Part shown: one piece after another, positions 1-7,749 of the stretch
Position numbering within the stretch: the stretch's first letter is position 1
How the letters are laid out: the number at the start of each line of letters is the position of its first letter
The notes under the pieces: generated by a model
What the model saw: only the letters and a program-made list of their open reading frames with translations
The model's database searches: none
What the model was told of the DNA's origin: nothing
Position numbers and translations under genes: made by a program
Source: Betaproteobacteria bacterium
GTDB taxonomy: Bacteria > Pseudomonadota > Gammaproteobacteria > Burkholderiales > JACQAP01
Length of the DNA stretch: 64,000 nucleotides
Reading direction: 5' to 3'
Assembly: GCA_016194905.1 (NCBI GenBank)
Contig: JACQAP010000019.1
Location: 371,291 to 435,290 of the forward strand

Positions 1-7
1 AGGACCG

Positions 8-1189
8 ATGCGCCCCAAACCGCTGTCCGGCATTCGCGTTCTCGATCTGACCCGGCTTCTGCCCGGGCCGGTTTGCACGCTGCATCTCGCGGACCTGGGC
101 GCCGATGTAATCAAGATCGAAGATACGGTGGCGGGCGACTACGCGCGCACACTCGGCGCCGAGCCGGGGAAAACCGCGCCGGTGTTCGCCGCGATCAACC
201 GCAACAAGCGTGCACTGCGGCTCGATCTGAAAAAACACGAGGGTGTGGAAGTATTCCTGAGGCTGGTGCGCGACGCCGATGCCGTGGTCGAAGGCTTCCG
301 TCCCGGTGTCGTCGACCGTCTGGGTGTGGGTTATGCCGCCTGTTGCCAGATCAATCCACGCATCGTCTATTGCGCAATTTCCGGTTATGGTCAGACCGGA
401 CCGTACCGCGATCGCGCCGGGCACGACGTCAACTATTGCAGTTACGCCGGATTCATCGACCAGGTCGGCAGCGAGCAGGGCGATCCGGTGATCCCCAACA
501 TCCAGATTGCCGACATTCTCGGCGGCGCGGTGGTGCCGGCGATGGGCATTCTCGCCGCGCTGCTCGATGCGCAGCGCAGCGGCAAGGGCCGTTACGTCGA
601 TGTCGCCATGACCGAAGGCGTGCTCGCACACAATCTGCAGGCGCTGGCCGCGGTTGCGTCGACCGGAAAGACGCATCCGCGCGGCGCGGATTTCCTCTCA
701 GGGCGCGAGCCGTGCTATTCGGTCTATCGCACAGCCGACGGTCGCCATATGGCGGTGGGCGCGATCGAGCGTAAATTCTGGGAGCGCGTGTGTGACGTGC
801 TGCAGCGGCCGGACCTCAAGGCTTGTCACTGGGAAATCCGCGCCGAAGCTGGTGCCAGGGATGCGCAGTGGGGCAAGGAACAAACCAGCGCGATCTTCGC
901 CTCAAAGCCGCAGGCCTTCTGGATTGAAAAATTCGCCGGCGAGGATTGCTGCGTGAGTCCGGTGTTGACGCTGGAAGAGAGTTTCCAGGATCCGCAGATC
1001 CTTGCGCGCGGGATGGTGATGCGCGACGGCGGAACGCTGCAGTTTGCCCCGCCGCTGAAGATGAGCGAGTACGAGTTCACCGCCGAGCGCGTGGCGCCCA
1101 AGGCGGGTGAGCATACCGACGAGATCCTCCGGGAGGCCGGTTACACCGGTGCCGAGATCGACGGACTGCGCGCGACAGGCGTCATCTGA
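8..1189 (+). CDS. CaiB/BaiF family (class III) CoA-transferase
   Basis: A 393-residue protein of the usual length for class III CoA-transferases, which move CoA between two carboxylic acids through an aspartyl-CoA thioester. The N-terminus (SGIRVLDLTRLLPGPVCT) is the family's opening strand and loop, followed by GADVIKIE and the NRNKRALRLDLK segment. The candidate catalytic Asp lies in GHDVNYCSYAG near residue 139, in the family position. The start is the first ATG in the window, and an AGGA-like ribosome site at bases 1-4 is only partly visible. The neighbour is convergent, so any operon partners lie outside to the left. The closest named members are alpha-methylacyl-CoA racemase and succinyl-CoA-dependent transferases; the substrate cannot be read from the sequence. 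Confidence 0.9.
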   Translation: MRPKPLSGIRVLDLTRLLPGPVCTLHLADLGADVIKIEDTVAGDYARTLGAEPGKTAPVFAAINRNKRALRLDLKKHEGVEVFLRLVRDADAVVEGFRPGVVDRLGVGYAACCQINPRIVYCAISGYGQTGPYRDRAGHDVNYCSYAGFIDQVGSEQGDPVIPNIQIADILGGAVVPAMGILAALLDAQRSGKGRYVDVAMTEGVLAHNLQALAAVASTGKTHPRGADFLSGREPCYSVYRTADGRHMAVGAIERKFWERVCDVLQRPDLKACHWEIRAEAGARDAQWGKEQTSAIFASKPQAFWIEKFAGEDCCVSPVLTLEESFQDPQILARGMVMRDGGTLQFAPPLKMSEYEFTAERVAPKAGEHTDEILREAGYTGAEIDGLRATGVI

Positions 1190-1249
1190 CGGGTCCAGTA
1201 TCCGGGTGGTGGCGCGCTGTCACGCCGTCGCGAATGGGTGGCCGGGTCG

Positions 1250-2674
1250 CTACAGCGATTCCAGGAACTTCACCAGCGCTGCGCGATCTGCCTTCGGCAT
1301 GTTCCTGAACGATTCGCGCGACTTGTCCGCTTCGCCGCCGTGCCACATGATTGCTTCGATCACGTCGCGGGCCCGGCCATCGTGCAGCAGGTTGTCATGT
1401 CCGCTTACTGTCCGAATCAGGCCGATGCCCCACAGCGGCGGGGTGCGCCATTCGCGACCGCTGGCCCGGAAATCCGGCCGGCCATCGGCCAACTCTTCGC
1501 CCATGTCGTGCAACAACAAATCGGTGTACGGATGAATCACCAGATTCGCTGCAGCCGCCATTGCGGCTTTGCTGCCGGTTTGGAGCTGGGGCATGTGGCA
1601 GGCGCCGCAATTGGCTTCTGCAAAGAGGCCTTCGCCCCGCTTCACCTCGGCATCGTCCACGTTTCGCCGGGCGGGCACTGCCAGCGCCTGAAGGTAAAAG
1701 GTAATGTTGTTGAGACGGCTCGGGACGACCTCGGGCCGGTAATTTCCGGTACATCCGCCCTGGCCGCCACATTTGCTTGCCGACGGCACGTCCAGGCACT
1801 GAACCTGCACGCTCGGACAGTTCTCCTCCGGAAAGAATTGGGACGTCGCGCCGATGTCGCCGAGAAACGCGGACGCCGTTTGCTGACGCAGGTTGGGTTG
1901 ATTTGCTTTCCAGCCGAAGCGGCCGAGCACGGTCTTGCCGTTTTCGTAGTCCCATACGTAGTTAGGTCTGCCGCCCCCGCCGAGCTTTTCCTGTTTTCCG
2001 GCGATGGCAAGTATTGTTTCCTCGGGTACGGCTTCCAGTAATCCGAGCCCGACCATGGCCGGCGCAATGCGCGGTGAAATCATGATGTCCTTGCCGAGCT
2101 CGCCGAATTGAAGTGCCATGAACTGAATCTTCGGGACACGCAAGACCATCTTTTCTCCATCCGCCAAGCTCACTTCGCGCGCCTGATAGGTAATGACCGC
2201 CTGGCCTTCGGCGGGGACGCGACCCGGGATGCCCCGGTTTTGCAGCTGATCCCCGTAGGCGGGATGCGGATTCGGTCCTCCTTCCCTGGTCTCCCCTGGA
2301 ATGCTCAGGCGCACCAGCATTCCGCGGACGGCTTCCTCCCCGTTCTCCGGCGCTCTGGCACGTCCATTGTTCTCATGGCAGTGCGCGCAGCGATCTTCGT
2401 TGAACGTAGGACCCAGACCCCAGACCCCCCCGGGATTCGGCGCGAGAACCCAGGCCTCATTGAATTGCTCTTTGCCCTTGATGAACTGCTCGGCCTGCTC
2501 TTTGTCGAGCATGGCGACAGGTATCGAAAAGGCGTTCGCACCCGATTCGGCTGTGGTAAAACTTCCTGCGGAAAGCGCAGCGGGTTCGAGGAAATCGGTA
2601 TTGCCGCTCGCCAGCAATGCGATGCAGGCGAGACTGGCCGACACGGCCAGACTTGATGCGTTGATCGGCGGCAT
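1250..2674 (-). CDS. Secreted di-haem oxidoreductase (DHOR/thiol oxidoreductase-like c-type cytochrome)
   Basis: A 474-residue protein starting at the ATG at 2674, because residues 1-24 (SSLAVSASLACIALLAS) form an export signal; longer starts add a non-signal tail. Two c-type haem sites are visible: CAHCH at about residues 96-100 and CGACH at about 356-360. The wording between them (GPTFNEDRCAHCH, and the C-terminal GIGLIRTVSGHDNLLHDGR) matches the DHOR family, formerly called thiol oxidoreductase. It should act in the periplasm as an electron-transfer or peroxidase-like di-haem protein. It lies downstream of fmdB and the amidohydrolase on the same strand, with an 89-bp gap to fmdB. The electron donor or acceptor is unknown. 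Confidence 0.85.
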   Translation of the reverse strand: MPPINASSLAVSASLACIALLASGNTDFLEPAALSAGSFTTAESGANAFSIPVAMLDKEQAEQFIKGKEQFNEAWVLAPNPGGVWGLGPTFNEDRCAHCHENNGRARAPENGEEAVRGMLVRLSIPGETREGGPNPHPAYGDQLQNRGIPGRVPAEGQAVITYQAREVSLADGEKMVLRVPKIQFMALQFGELGKDIMISPRIAPAMVGLGLLEAVPEETILAIAGKQEKLGGGGRPNYVWDYENGKTVLGRFGWKANQPNLRQQTASAFLGDIGATSQFFPEENCPSVQVQCLDVPSASKCGGQGGCTGNYRPEVVPSRLNNITFYLQALAVPARRNVDDAEVKRGEGLFAEANCGACHMPQLQTGSKAAMAAAANLVIHPYTDLLLHDMGEELADGRPDFRASGREWRTPPLWGIGLIRTVSGHDNLLHDGRARDVIEAIMWHGGEADKSRESFRNMPKADRAALVKFLESL

Positions 2675-2763
2675 TCCGGATCGACGAGTTGGGGAAGGTT
2701 CAAAAAGCACGGTGCACTCGCGCGGGGCTGAAGTTGTACGGCCGTGCCTCGCAACGGGCACCG

Positions 2764-3051
2764 TCAGTGATCGTGGTCCCACGGGCTGTGCTTGACCTCG
2801 GGCGGAAGCCAAACCGTCTGATAGATCCTCTGCAGATCCTTTTCCTTCGCGATCTCGTCGCTGACCGACAGGTTGGCATACTTCGCTGCGGTTGGACTGG
2901 AGTGACCGCGGAGGTTCAAGCTGGGTGCCGACAACACCTTGCGCAGCGCACCATCGCAGTTGGGGCATCGCTCGGGACGCGGATCGTTAATACCATGGCG
3001 GGTCTGGTAGATGATGCGACAGGGGTCGCAGGCGTACTCATAGGTTGGCAC
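2764..3051 (-). CDS. FmdB-type zinc-ribbon protein
   Basis: A 95-residue protein that opens MPTYEYACDPC, the hallmark of the FmdB/CxxC_CXXC_SSSS family. Two Cys pairs (CDPC near residue 8 and CPNC near residue 32) would bind one zinc. The Ser/Pro-rich middle and the C-terminal tail (WLPPEVKHSPWDHDH) are not conserved family features I recognise. FmdB was named as a putative regulator beside formamidase in Methylophilus; its molecular role is still unclear. It lies between an amidohydrolase and a di-haem oxidoreductase on the same strand, and a terminator-like hairpin separates it from the amidohydrolase. Confidence 0.85.
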   Translation of the reverse strand: MPTYEYACDPCRIIYQTRHGINDPRPERCPNCDGALRKVLSAPSLNLRGHSSPTAAKYANLSVSDEIAKEKDLQRIYQTVWLPPEVKHSPWDHDH

Positions 3052-3074
3052 TTTGTTCTCCCGCCCTTTTACCT

Positions 3075-3111
3075 AAACTGAAAGGGGCCGATCCCGGATG
3101 GAATCGGCCCC
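3075..3111 (-). terminator. Hairpin terminator after the amidohydrolase gene
   Basis: A 9-bp perfect GC-rich stem (GGGGCCGAT at 3084-3092 pairing with ATCGGCCCC at 3103-3111) with a 10-base loop. On the minus strand it is followed by TTTCAGTTT. It begins 21 bases past the amidohydrolase stop, so it is probably that gene's terminator. The U tract is interrupted, so some read-through into fmdB is possible. Confidence 0.55.
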
Positions 3112-3131
3112 ATCGACGACAGATCCGGAAA

Positions 3132-4463
3132 TCAGGCCAGCTTGGTCTTGTTTGCCAGGATCTCGACTTTCGCCTGCATCGCCGCCTGCTTATTGATGTT
3201 CCAGATGCGAGCTGCATTCTCGCCGAAGACTTTGCGACGGATTTCGTCGGTGATCTTCGGATAACCGTGGCCCTCGACCAGTTGGTCGGGGATCTGGAAT
3301 TTGCGGAACGCCTCGATCTGCCATTGCGGATTGCCCCACAACAGTGAGTCGGTTCCCCACAGCACGTAGTCCGGACCGAGATCGCGCAACAGGGTGCCGA
3401 GGACATGCGCACATTCCAGCGGCCGGCTGGTCACGGTGGCGGCGAACGTCGAGCCGACTTCGCAGTACAGGTTCTTGCGCTGCGGCTTGAAGGTCTTCAG
3501 CGCGGCCAGTTCATTGTGATATGGCCAGGCCGAGTGATAGGCGATGAAGTTCAGATCGAGGAAGTCATCCGCCACGGCGTCGAAGTCCTCCGCGTGCGCA
3601 TAGCGTGCGTAAAACTGGCCGAACGGGATGCCCTTGTGGCAGCCGACGTTCTTGATGCCCAGCTTGCGGCACTTCTCCCAGATCGGGTACGCGAGCTTCT
3701 CGTCGTCGAACCACCAGCCCTTCTTGGCGGTCGCGTCGAAGGTGTAGAGCTTCAGGCCCGAGATCTTGTACTGCTCGACGTACTGCGTCAGACGATCCAG
3801 CGTCACGCTCAGGCCCTGTTTCGGCGTCAGCCCGCCGGCCAGCATCAGGGTGGACTTCGGCCAGTTGTTGCGCACCCCGACCTGGTACTCCATCGGGATC
3901 ATGTCCTGCCCGCCGTAATGCTCGCGGAAGCCGAATGGGTTGAAGATGCCGACCGTGGTGTCGCTTTCCTGCAGGATCAGCTTGCCGTAGTTCTCCACGT
4001 TCATGTCGCGCGTGCCGTTGGGCAGGCCGAAGGCCTTGCCGAGGTCGTCGAGCAACTGCACGAACCACATGCCGCGCTCGGTGGTGTTGACGCCGAGTTG
4101 ATAGTGGCCCGGGCGGGTACAGACGTGCGTGTGAACGTCGACGATGAAGTCGGTGCTGGCGCGCGCGACCTGGATGGCTTCGCTCTTGGCGCCGACATCG
4201 GCAGCTTCGGCCTCGCCGACTTCGAAGAACTTCATTCCCGTGACTTCGTTGGCAGCGAGCATCGCCGCCGAGAAACCCAGGGAAGACGTGATGAAATTGC
4301 GTCGCGATACGCCCGCCTTCTTGGCGTAGCCGTCCATCTTCTGGGAGATCTTCGGACCCATGCCCCCGGTAAGGAACAATGAGGTGCCGACTTCGTTACC
4401 GTTGAACGGGTCCTTGGGTAGCTCCTCAAGGCCCTTGAAGTGCTGCAGGATATTGAACTCCAT
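3132..4463 (-). CDS. Amidohydrolase-2 family metal-dependent hydrolase with an internal twin-arginine motif
   Basis: A 443-residue TIM-barrel hydrolase of the amidohydrolase-2 group (decarboxylases and lactonases). Metal-binding signatures in order are VDVHTHV near residue 110, VGCHKG near 275, AYHSAWPYHNE near 310 and WGTDSLLW near 370, giving the expected His-x-His, His, His and Asp ligands. An unusual point is SRRNF at residues 53-57 followed by a hydrophobic stretch and an Ala-rich end. This looks like a Tat signal placed after about 50 extra residues. The upstream Met gives a coherent reading frame, so either the protein has a long n-region or the true start is internal. The substrate is unknown; the neighbouring FmdB and di-haem protein suggest a catabolic module. 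Confidence 0.82.
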   Translation of the reverse strand: MEFNILQHFKGLEELPKDPFNGNEVGTSLFLTGGMGPKISQKMDGYAKKAGVSRRNFITSSLGFSAAMLAANEVTGMKFFEVGEAEAADVGAKSEAIQVARASTDFIVDVHTHVCTRPGHYQLGVNTTERGMWFVQLLDDLGKAFGLPNGTRDMNVENYGKLILQESDTTVGIFNPFGFREHYGGQDMIPMEYQVGVRNNWPKSTLMLAGGLTPKQGLSVTLDRLTQYVEQYKISGLKLYTFDATAKKGWWFDDEKLAYPIWEKCRKLGIKNVGCHKGIPFGQFYARYAHAEDFDAVADDFLDLNFIAYHSAWPYHNELAALKTFKPQRKNLYCEVGSTFAATVTSRPLECAHVLGTLLRDLGPDYVLWGTDSLLWGNPQWQIEAFRKFQIPDQLVEGHGYPKITDEIRRKVFGENAARIWNINKQAAMQAKVEILANKTKLA

Positions 4464-4725
4464 TGCTGTTCTCCCCCTTTATGGTTGTTGATATTCCAGG
4501 CGTCCGGCTGACGTAACCTGAAAATCCTCGGGCGCCTGCACTGACCACCACAAATCTTGAAGAGGTTGATACTGACCTTGGCAGGACGACGCTACTCCTG
4601 CCGAAAATTCGTGTCAATTGAACCGGCCAAGCGGTTGTAGCCGAGCGCGCTTATGCTGCAGTGCATGCAGCACCATTCAATGAATGGGGGGATGGAAACA
4701 GAGGCGACAACGGCCGCGGAATGGA

Positions 4726-5613
4726 TCATTCTTCAGGATCGGGCTGCAGCCAGTAATTGAAGGTATCCGGGTGAGCCGCCATCCAGTTACGCGCGGCATA
4801 TTGCGGCGTAAGTTTCTTTACGTTCACCAGGTAGTCCAGTTCCGTCACGGACTTGATCGACAGCGAAATGCGCTGCAGCGCGTTCCAGGTGCGCTTGTCG
4901 GCCCGGGCGCGAAAATCCTTATGGGCGACGAGATAGACCTTGTCGGGTCCGCCCAGCAGCTGCTTCGGTTCTTCCAGTATGCGCATCTTGGCGACGCGAT
5001 TGAGATACTGCGGCTGCCAGAGCGGCATGACGAACCAGCGCTGCGCGGCGATGTTGTCTTCGAAATTGGCAATCCAGTCCACCGGCTTGCCGGGCGCGAG
5101 TTGATAGCCGGCCTCTTCCAGGCGGTACTCTTGCATGATTTTCTTCGAACCGATCATCAGGCCCGAATCCGGGCGCGTGCCGCGAATCTCCTTCTGCATC
5201 CTTGCCGCCACCCCGGGCTTGCGCAAATCAGCGACGCTGCTGACTTCGGACGCGGGCACGTAGTCCGGCACCGACCAGAACAGCCGCGCATCGTCGAACA
5301 ACATGGCCACTTTCTCCAGGCTGTCCTTGTACTGCTCCCAGTACGGGGCGTGCGCGTTCGGCAGCCATGCGGCGACGAACAGTTCCACTTCGCCCTTGCC
5401 GAGCAGGGGATAGATCTCGGCGTGGCTGCCCTTCTGCACGCCGACGTTGTAGCCGAGGCGTTCGAGCACGATCTGGATCACGCTGGCGGTGACTTCGTAG
5501 AAGGAAAGGTCGACATGACCCAGCGACACGTGGCGCGACTGCGCGTGGGCGACGGATCCGCACAAGGGCAGGGCGGACAACATGGCACAGAGCTTTCGTC
5601 TTGTTACATTCAT
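4726..5613 (-). CDS. OpuAC/ProX-type glycine betaine or quaternary amine binding protein (orphan)
   Basis: A 295-residue periplasmic solute-binding protein. The ATG at 5613 is chosen because the first 25 residues form a signal peptide (MNVTRRKLCAMLSALP...AHA). The body matches the OpuAC fold: VDLSFYEVTASVIQIVLERLGY, GSHAEIYPLLGKGEVELFVAAWLP, DWIANFEDNIAAQRWFVMPLWQPQYLN. Aromatic residues (Trp/Tyr/Phe) in these segments are those which cage trimethylammonium groups in the family. No ATPase or permease gene is next to it, so it must work with a transporter encoded elsewhere or act as a sensor. It is divergent from a MarR regulator, which may control it. The ligand could be betaine, carnitine or choline. 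Confidence 0.83.
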   Translation of the reverse strand: MNVTRRKLCAMLSALPLCGSVAHAQSRHVSLGHVDLSFYEVTASVIQIVLERLGYNVGVQKGSHAEIYPLLGKGEVELFVAAWLPNAHAPYWEQYKDSLEKVAMLFDDARLFWSVPDYVPASEVSSVADLRKPGVAARMQKEIRGTRPDSGLMIGSKKIMQEYRLEEAGYQLAPGKPVDWIANFEDNIAAQRWFVMPLWQPQYLNRVAKMRILEEPKQLLGGPDKVYLVAHKDFRARADKRTWNALQRISLSIKSVTELDYLVNVKKLTPQYAARNWMAAHPDTFNYWLQPDPEE

Positions 5614-5748
5614 TTTCTCGATATCAGGCAGGAAGTCGGGGTCGGCGATGCAGATTGGCTGCGCAGTAAACAGCATTCTACCGAAGGCGTTCGTGGCGGA
5701 TACTGCGACGGCATTGCCCATGATTGCAGGTGCAAATAAAATGGCGGC

Positions 5749-6213
5749 ATGGGCAAATCTCTTGAAAGCAGCAAAGGCTCGGCGTGGGCGCTGTTCCTCA
5801 CCGCCCACGCCGTGCTGGTCGAGAAAATAGAGCAGCAGTTCAGCGCCGCCGGCATGCCCCCGTTCGGCTGGTACGACGTGCTGTGGGGGCTGGAGCGCGC
5901 GGCCGGCCATCGTTTGCGCATGCATGAGCTGGCGGAGATGACGGTGATCTCGCGCAGCAATCTCACGCGGCTGGTCGATCGGTTGGAAGCCGTCGGGCTG
6001 GTTGCGCGCGAGCGGGCGGAGGAAGATCGACGCGGCGCCTTCGCCGTGCTGACTGCGGAAGGCAAGGCGATGCGAAAAAAGATGTGGCCGGTCTACTCGG
6101 CCGCCATCAAGAAATACTTCGAGGATCACATCAGCGAGCAGGATGCCGAACAGATGGGCAAGGCGATGCGCCGCATCCTCAGCGCCGCGCGAGACGAAAA
6201 GTCACGCGTCTAG
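5749..6213 (+). CDS. MarR family transcriptional regulator
   Basis: A 154-residue winged-helix regulator. The DNA-binding core is clear: RLRMHELAEMTVISRSNLTRLVDRLEAVGLV is helix-turn-helix, then the wing containing the conserved Asp-Arg-Arg (EEDRRGAFAVLT). Helices at both ends should form the dimer. It is transcribed divergently from the OpuAC-type binding protein with a 135-bp shared region, the usual arrangement for a local repressor. No ligand or palindromic operator could be assigned. A weak ribosome site precedes the ATG. Confidence 0.88.
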   Translation: MGKSLESSKGSAWALFLTAHAVLVEKIEQQFSAAGMPPFGWYDVLWGLERAAGHRLRMHELAEMTVISRSNLTRLVDRLEAVGLVARERAEEDRRGAFAVLTAEGKAMRKKMWPVYSAAIKKYFEDHISEQDAEQMGKAMRRILSAARDEKSRV

Positions 6214-6253
6214 ATAGACGCCCTCGGTGGCTTCGCAGAACGTCCGCGACTGA

Positions 6254-6874
6254 TCAGGTCAGCGGCAACATCACCAGTTTCTTGTAGGCCGGGCGGCTGC
6301 TCAGGTTGTCGAACCAGCGCTGCAAGTTGGGCAATTCCGTGCGTTCGATGGGCAATCCCATCCAGCGCCAGATCCCGCACCCCATGGGAATGTCGCCCAT
6401 GGTCAAGGTTTCGCCGACGATGTAGCTGCGGTTCTTCAGGTGTGCATCCAGGTAGGCGAGCCCCTCGGCGGTTTTCAGGCGGGAGTCTTCCATGGCGGCT
6501 GTGTCACGCTGATCGGGTGGTGTGCGCACCAGATCCCAGAACAGCGGACGAAAGTTCGGCCAGAACGTCGTGTTCTGCCAGTCCATCCACTTGTCGGCCT
6601 CGGCGCGGATATTGAGATCCTCGGGCCAGAGCTTGCCGGCGCTGTGCTTGGCGCTGAGGTAACGCACGATCGCGTTCGACTCCCACAGCACGAAGCCGTC
6701 TTCCTCGATCGTCGGCACCAGGCCGTTGGGATTGAGATTGCGATACTGCTGCGTATTCACCACGCCGAAGCTGCCGCCGGCGTCGACGCGCTCGTACGGG
6801 AGATTCATTTCCTCGCAGCACCACAAGGCCTTTTGCACATTGACGGAATTGATGCGCCCCCAGATCCTCAGCAT
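6254..6874 (-). CDS. Glutathione S-transferase family protein
   Basis: A 206-residue protein with the two-domain GST layout. The thioredoxin-like N-domain covers roughly residues 1-80, with IWGRINSVNVQKALWCCEE in place of the active-site loop and the cis-Pro plus Glu-Ser glutathione site at GLVPTIEEDGFVLWESNAI. An all-helical C-domain follows with the capping motif TLTMGDIPMG. It resembles the bacterial subgroup that uses Ser or Asn near the N-terminus instead of Tyr. It is a solitary gene, convergent with the MarR gene and upstream of nothing obviously related. The substrate is unknown. Confidence 0.88.
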   Translation of the reverse strand: MLRIWGRINSVNVQKALWCCEEMNLPYERVDAGGSFGVVNTQQYRNLNPNGLVPTIEEDGFVLWESNAIVRYLSAKHSAGKLWPEDLNIRAEADKWMDWQNTTFWPNFRPLFWDLVRTPPDQRDTAAMEDSRLKTAEGLAYLDAHLKNRSYIVGETLTMGDIPMGCGIWRWMGLPIERTELPNLQRWFDNLSSRPAYKKLVMLPLT

Positions 6875-6901
6875 GATGGCCTCCCAGGTTTATCCATTGT
6901 G

Positions 6902-7747
6902 TCAGTGCGATGCGCCAAGATCCGCCAGTGCGGCATCGATGAGGCGGCGCGATATGCTGATCTTGCCAGGCAATGCCTGCGGCAACCGGTCGAGCGTGAA
7001 CCAGTCCGCCGCCTCGATTTCACCAGGTTCCGGCGTGATTTCACCGCCCGCGTAATCGGCGTTGAACGCGATCATCAGGGAGTGCGGAAACGGCCACGGC
7101 TGGCTGGCGAAGTAGCGCACGTTGGCGACTTCGATGCCGACTTCTTCGCGCACCTCGCGTACCAGCGTCTGCTCCAGCGTCTCTCCCGGTTCGACGAATC
7201 CGGCGAGCGCGCTATACATGCCGGGTGCGAAATGCGGCGAACGCGCCAGCAGAAATTCGCGCCCGCGCCTCACCAGCGCCATGATGGCCGGCGCGATGCG
7301 GGGATAGTGGACCTGGCCGCAACTCGGGCATTCGCGCGCCCGCTCGTGGTTCTTGATCTGCGTGGGCGTGCCGCAACGTCCACAGAACTGATGGGAACGG
7401 TCCCAGTCCACGATCTGGAATGCGCGGCCCGCCAACGCGAACAGCGAGTCGTCGATGGAACCGAACAACGCGCGCAACCCCGACCATTGCATGCCCTCCG
7501 GTGGCGTGCTGCCTTCTTCGAGCTCGCAGGCGAAACAATGCTGTTCGCCGAGGATGCCGAGGTACTGGCTGCGCTTGGGCGATACGCCGAGTTCGCGCAT
7601 ATCGCGCGCGCTTGGAACACTGGCACTTTGCGTGTCGCGCCGGACCAGGATCTGCGCACCCTGGAACGCAAACCACAACGCCGGCCCGGTCCTGTCGGCC
7701 GGTGGCGTGACCAGTGCGGTAAACCGGTCGGGCGTGGCCAGCACCAT
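6902..7747 (-). CDS. nudC: NAD(+)/NADH pyrophosphatase, also RNA deNADding enzyme
   Basis: A 281-residue Nudix hydrolase of NudC type. It has an N-terminal domain, then a four-Cys zinc ribbon (CGRCG and CPSCG about 140-165), then the Nudix box (FVEPGETLEQTLVREVREE followed by VGIEV) with the catalytic glutamates. The QPWPFPHSLM segment that follows is the NudC-specific signature, which separates it from plain Nudix proteins. It cleaves NAD(H) to NMN(H) and AMP, and removes NAD caps from RNA. The start overlaps nothing; lpdA ends 2 bases upstream, so the two are probably co-transcribed. Confidence 0.93.
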   Translation of the reverse strand: MVLATPDRFTALVTPPADRTGPALWFAFQGAQILVRRDTQSASVPSARDMRELGVSPKRSQYLGILGEQHCFACELEEGSTPPEGMQWSGLRALFGSIDDSLFALAGRAFQIVDWDRSHQFCGRCGTPTQIKNHERARECPSCGQVHYPRIAPAIMALVRRGREFLLARSPHFAPGMYSALAGFVEPGETLEQTLVREVREEVGIEVANVRYFASQPWPFPHSLMIAFNADYAGGEITPEPGEIEAADWFTLDRLPQALPGKISISRRLIDAALADLGASH

Positions 7748-7749
7748 GG

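Noticed and set aside
4654..4687. Small palindromes TGCTGCA-GTGCA-TGCAGCA and CCATTC-AAT-GAATGG
   Set aside because: They lie in the 262-bp gap between the binding-protein and amidohydrolase genes with no T tract and no clear promoter relation; too weak to call as operators.
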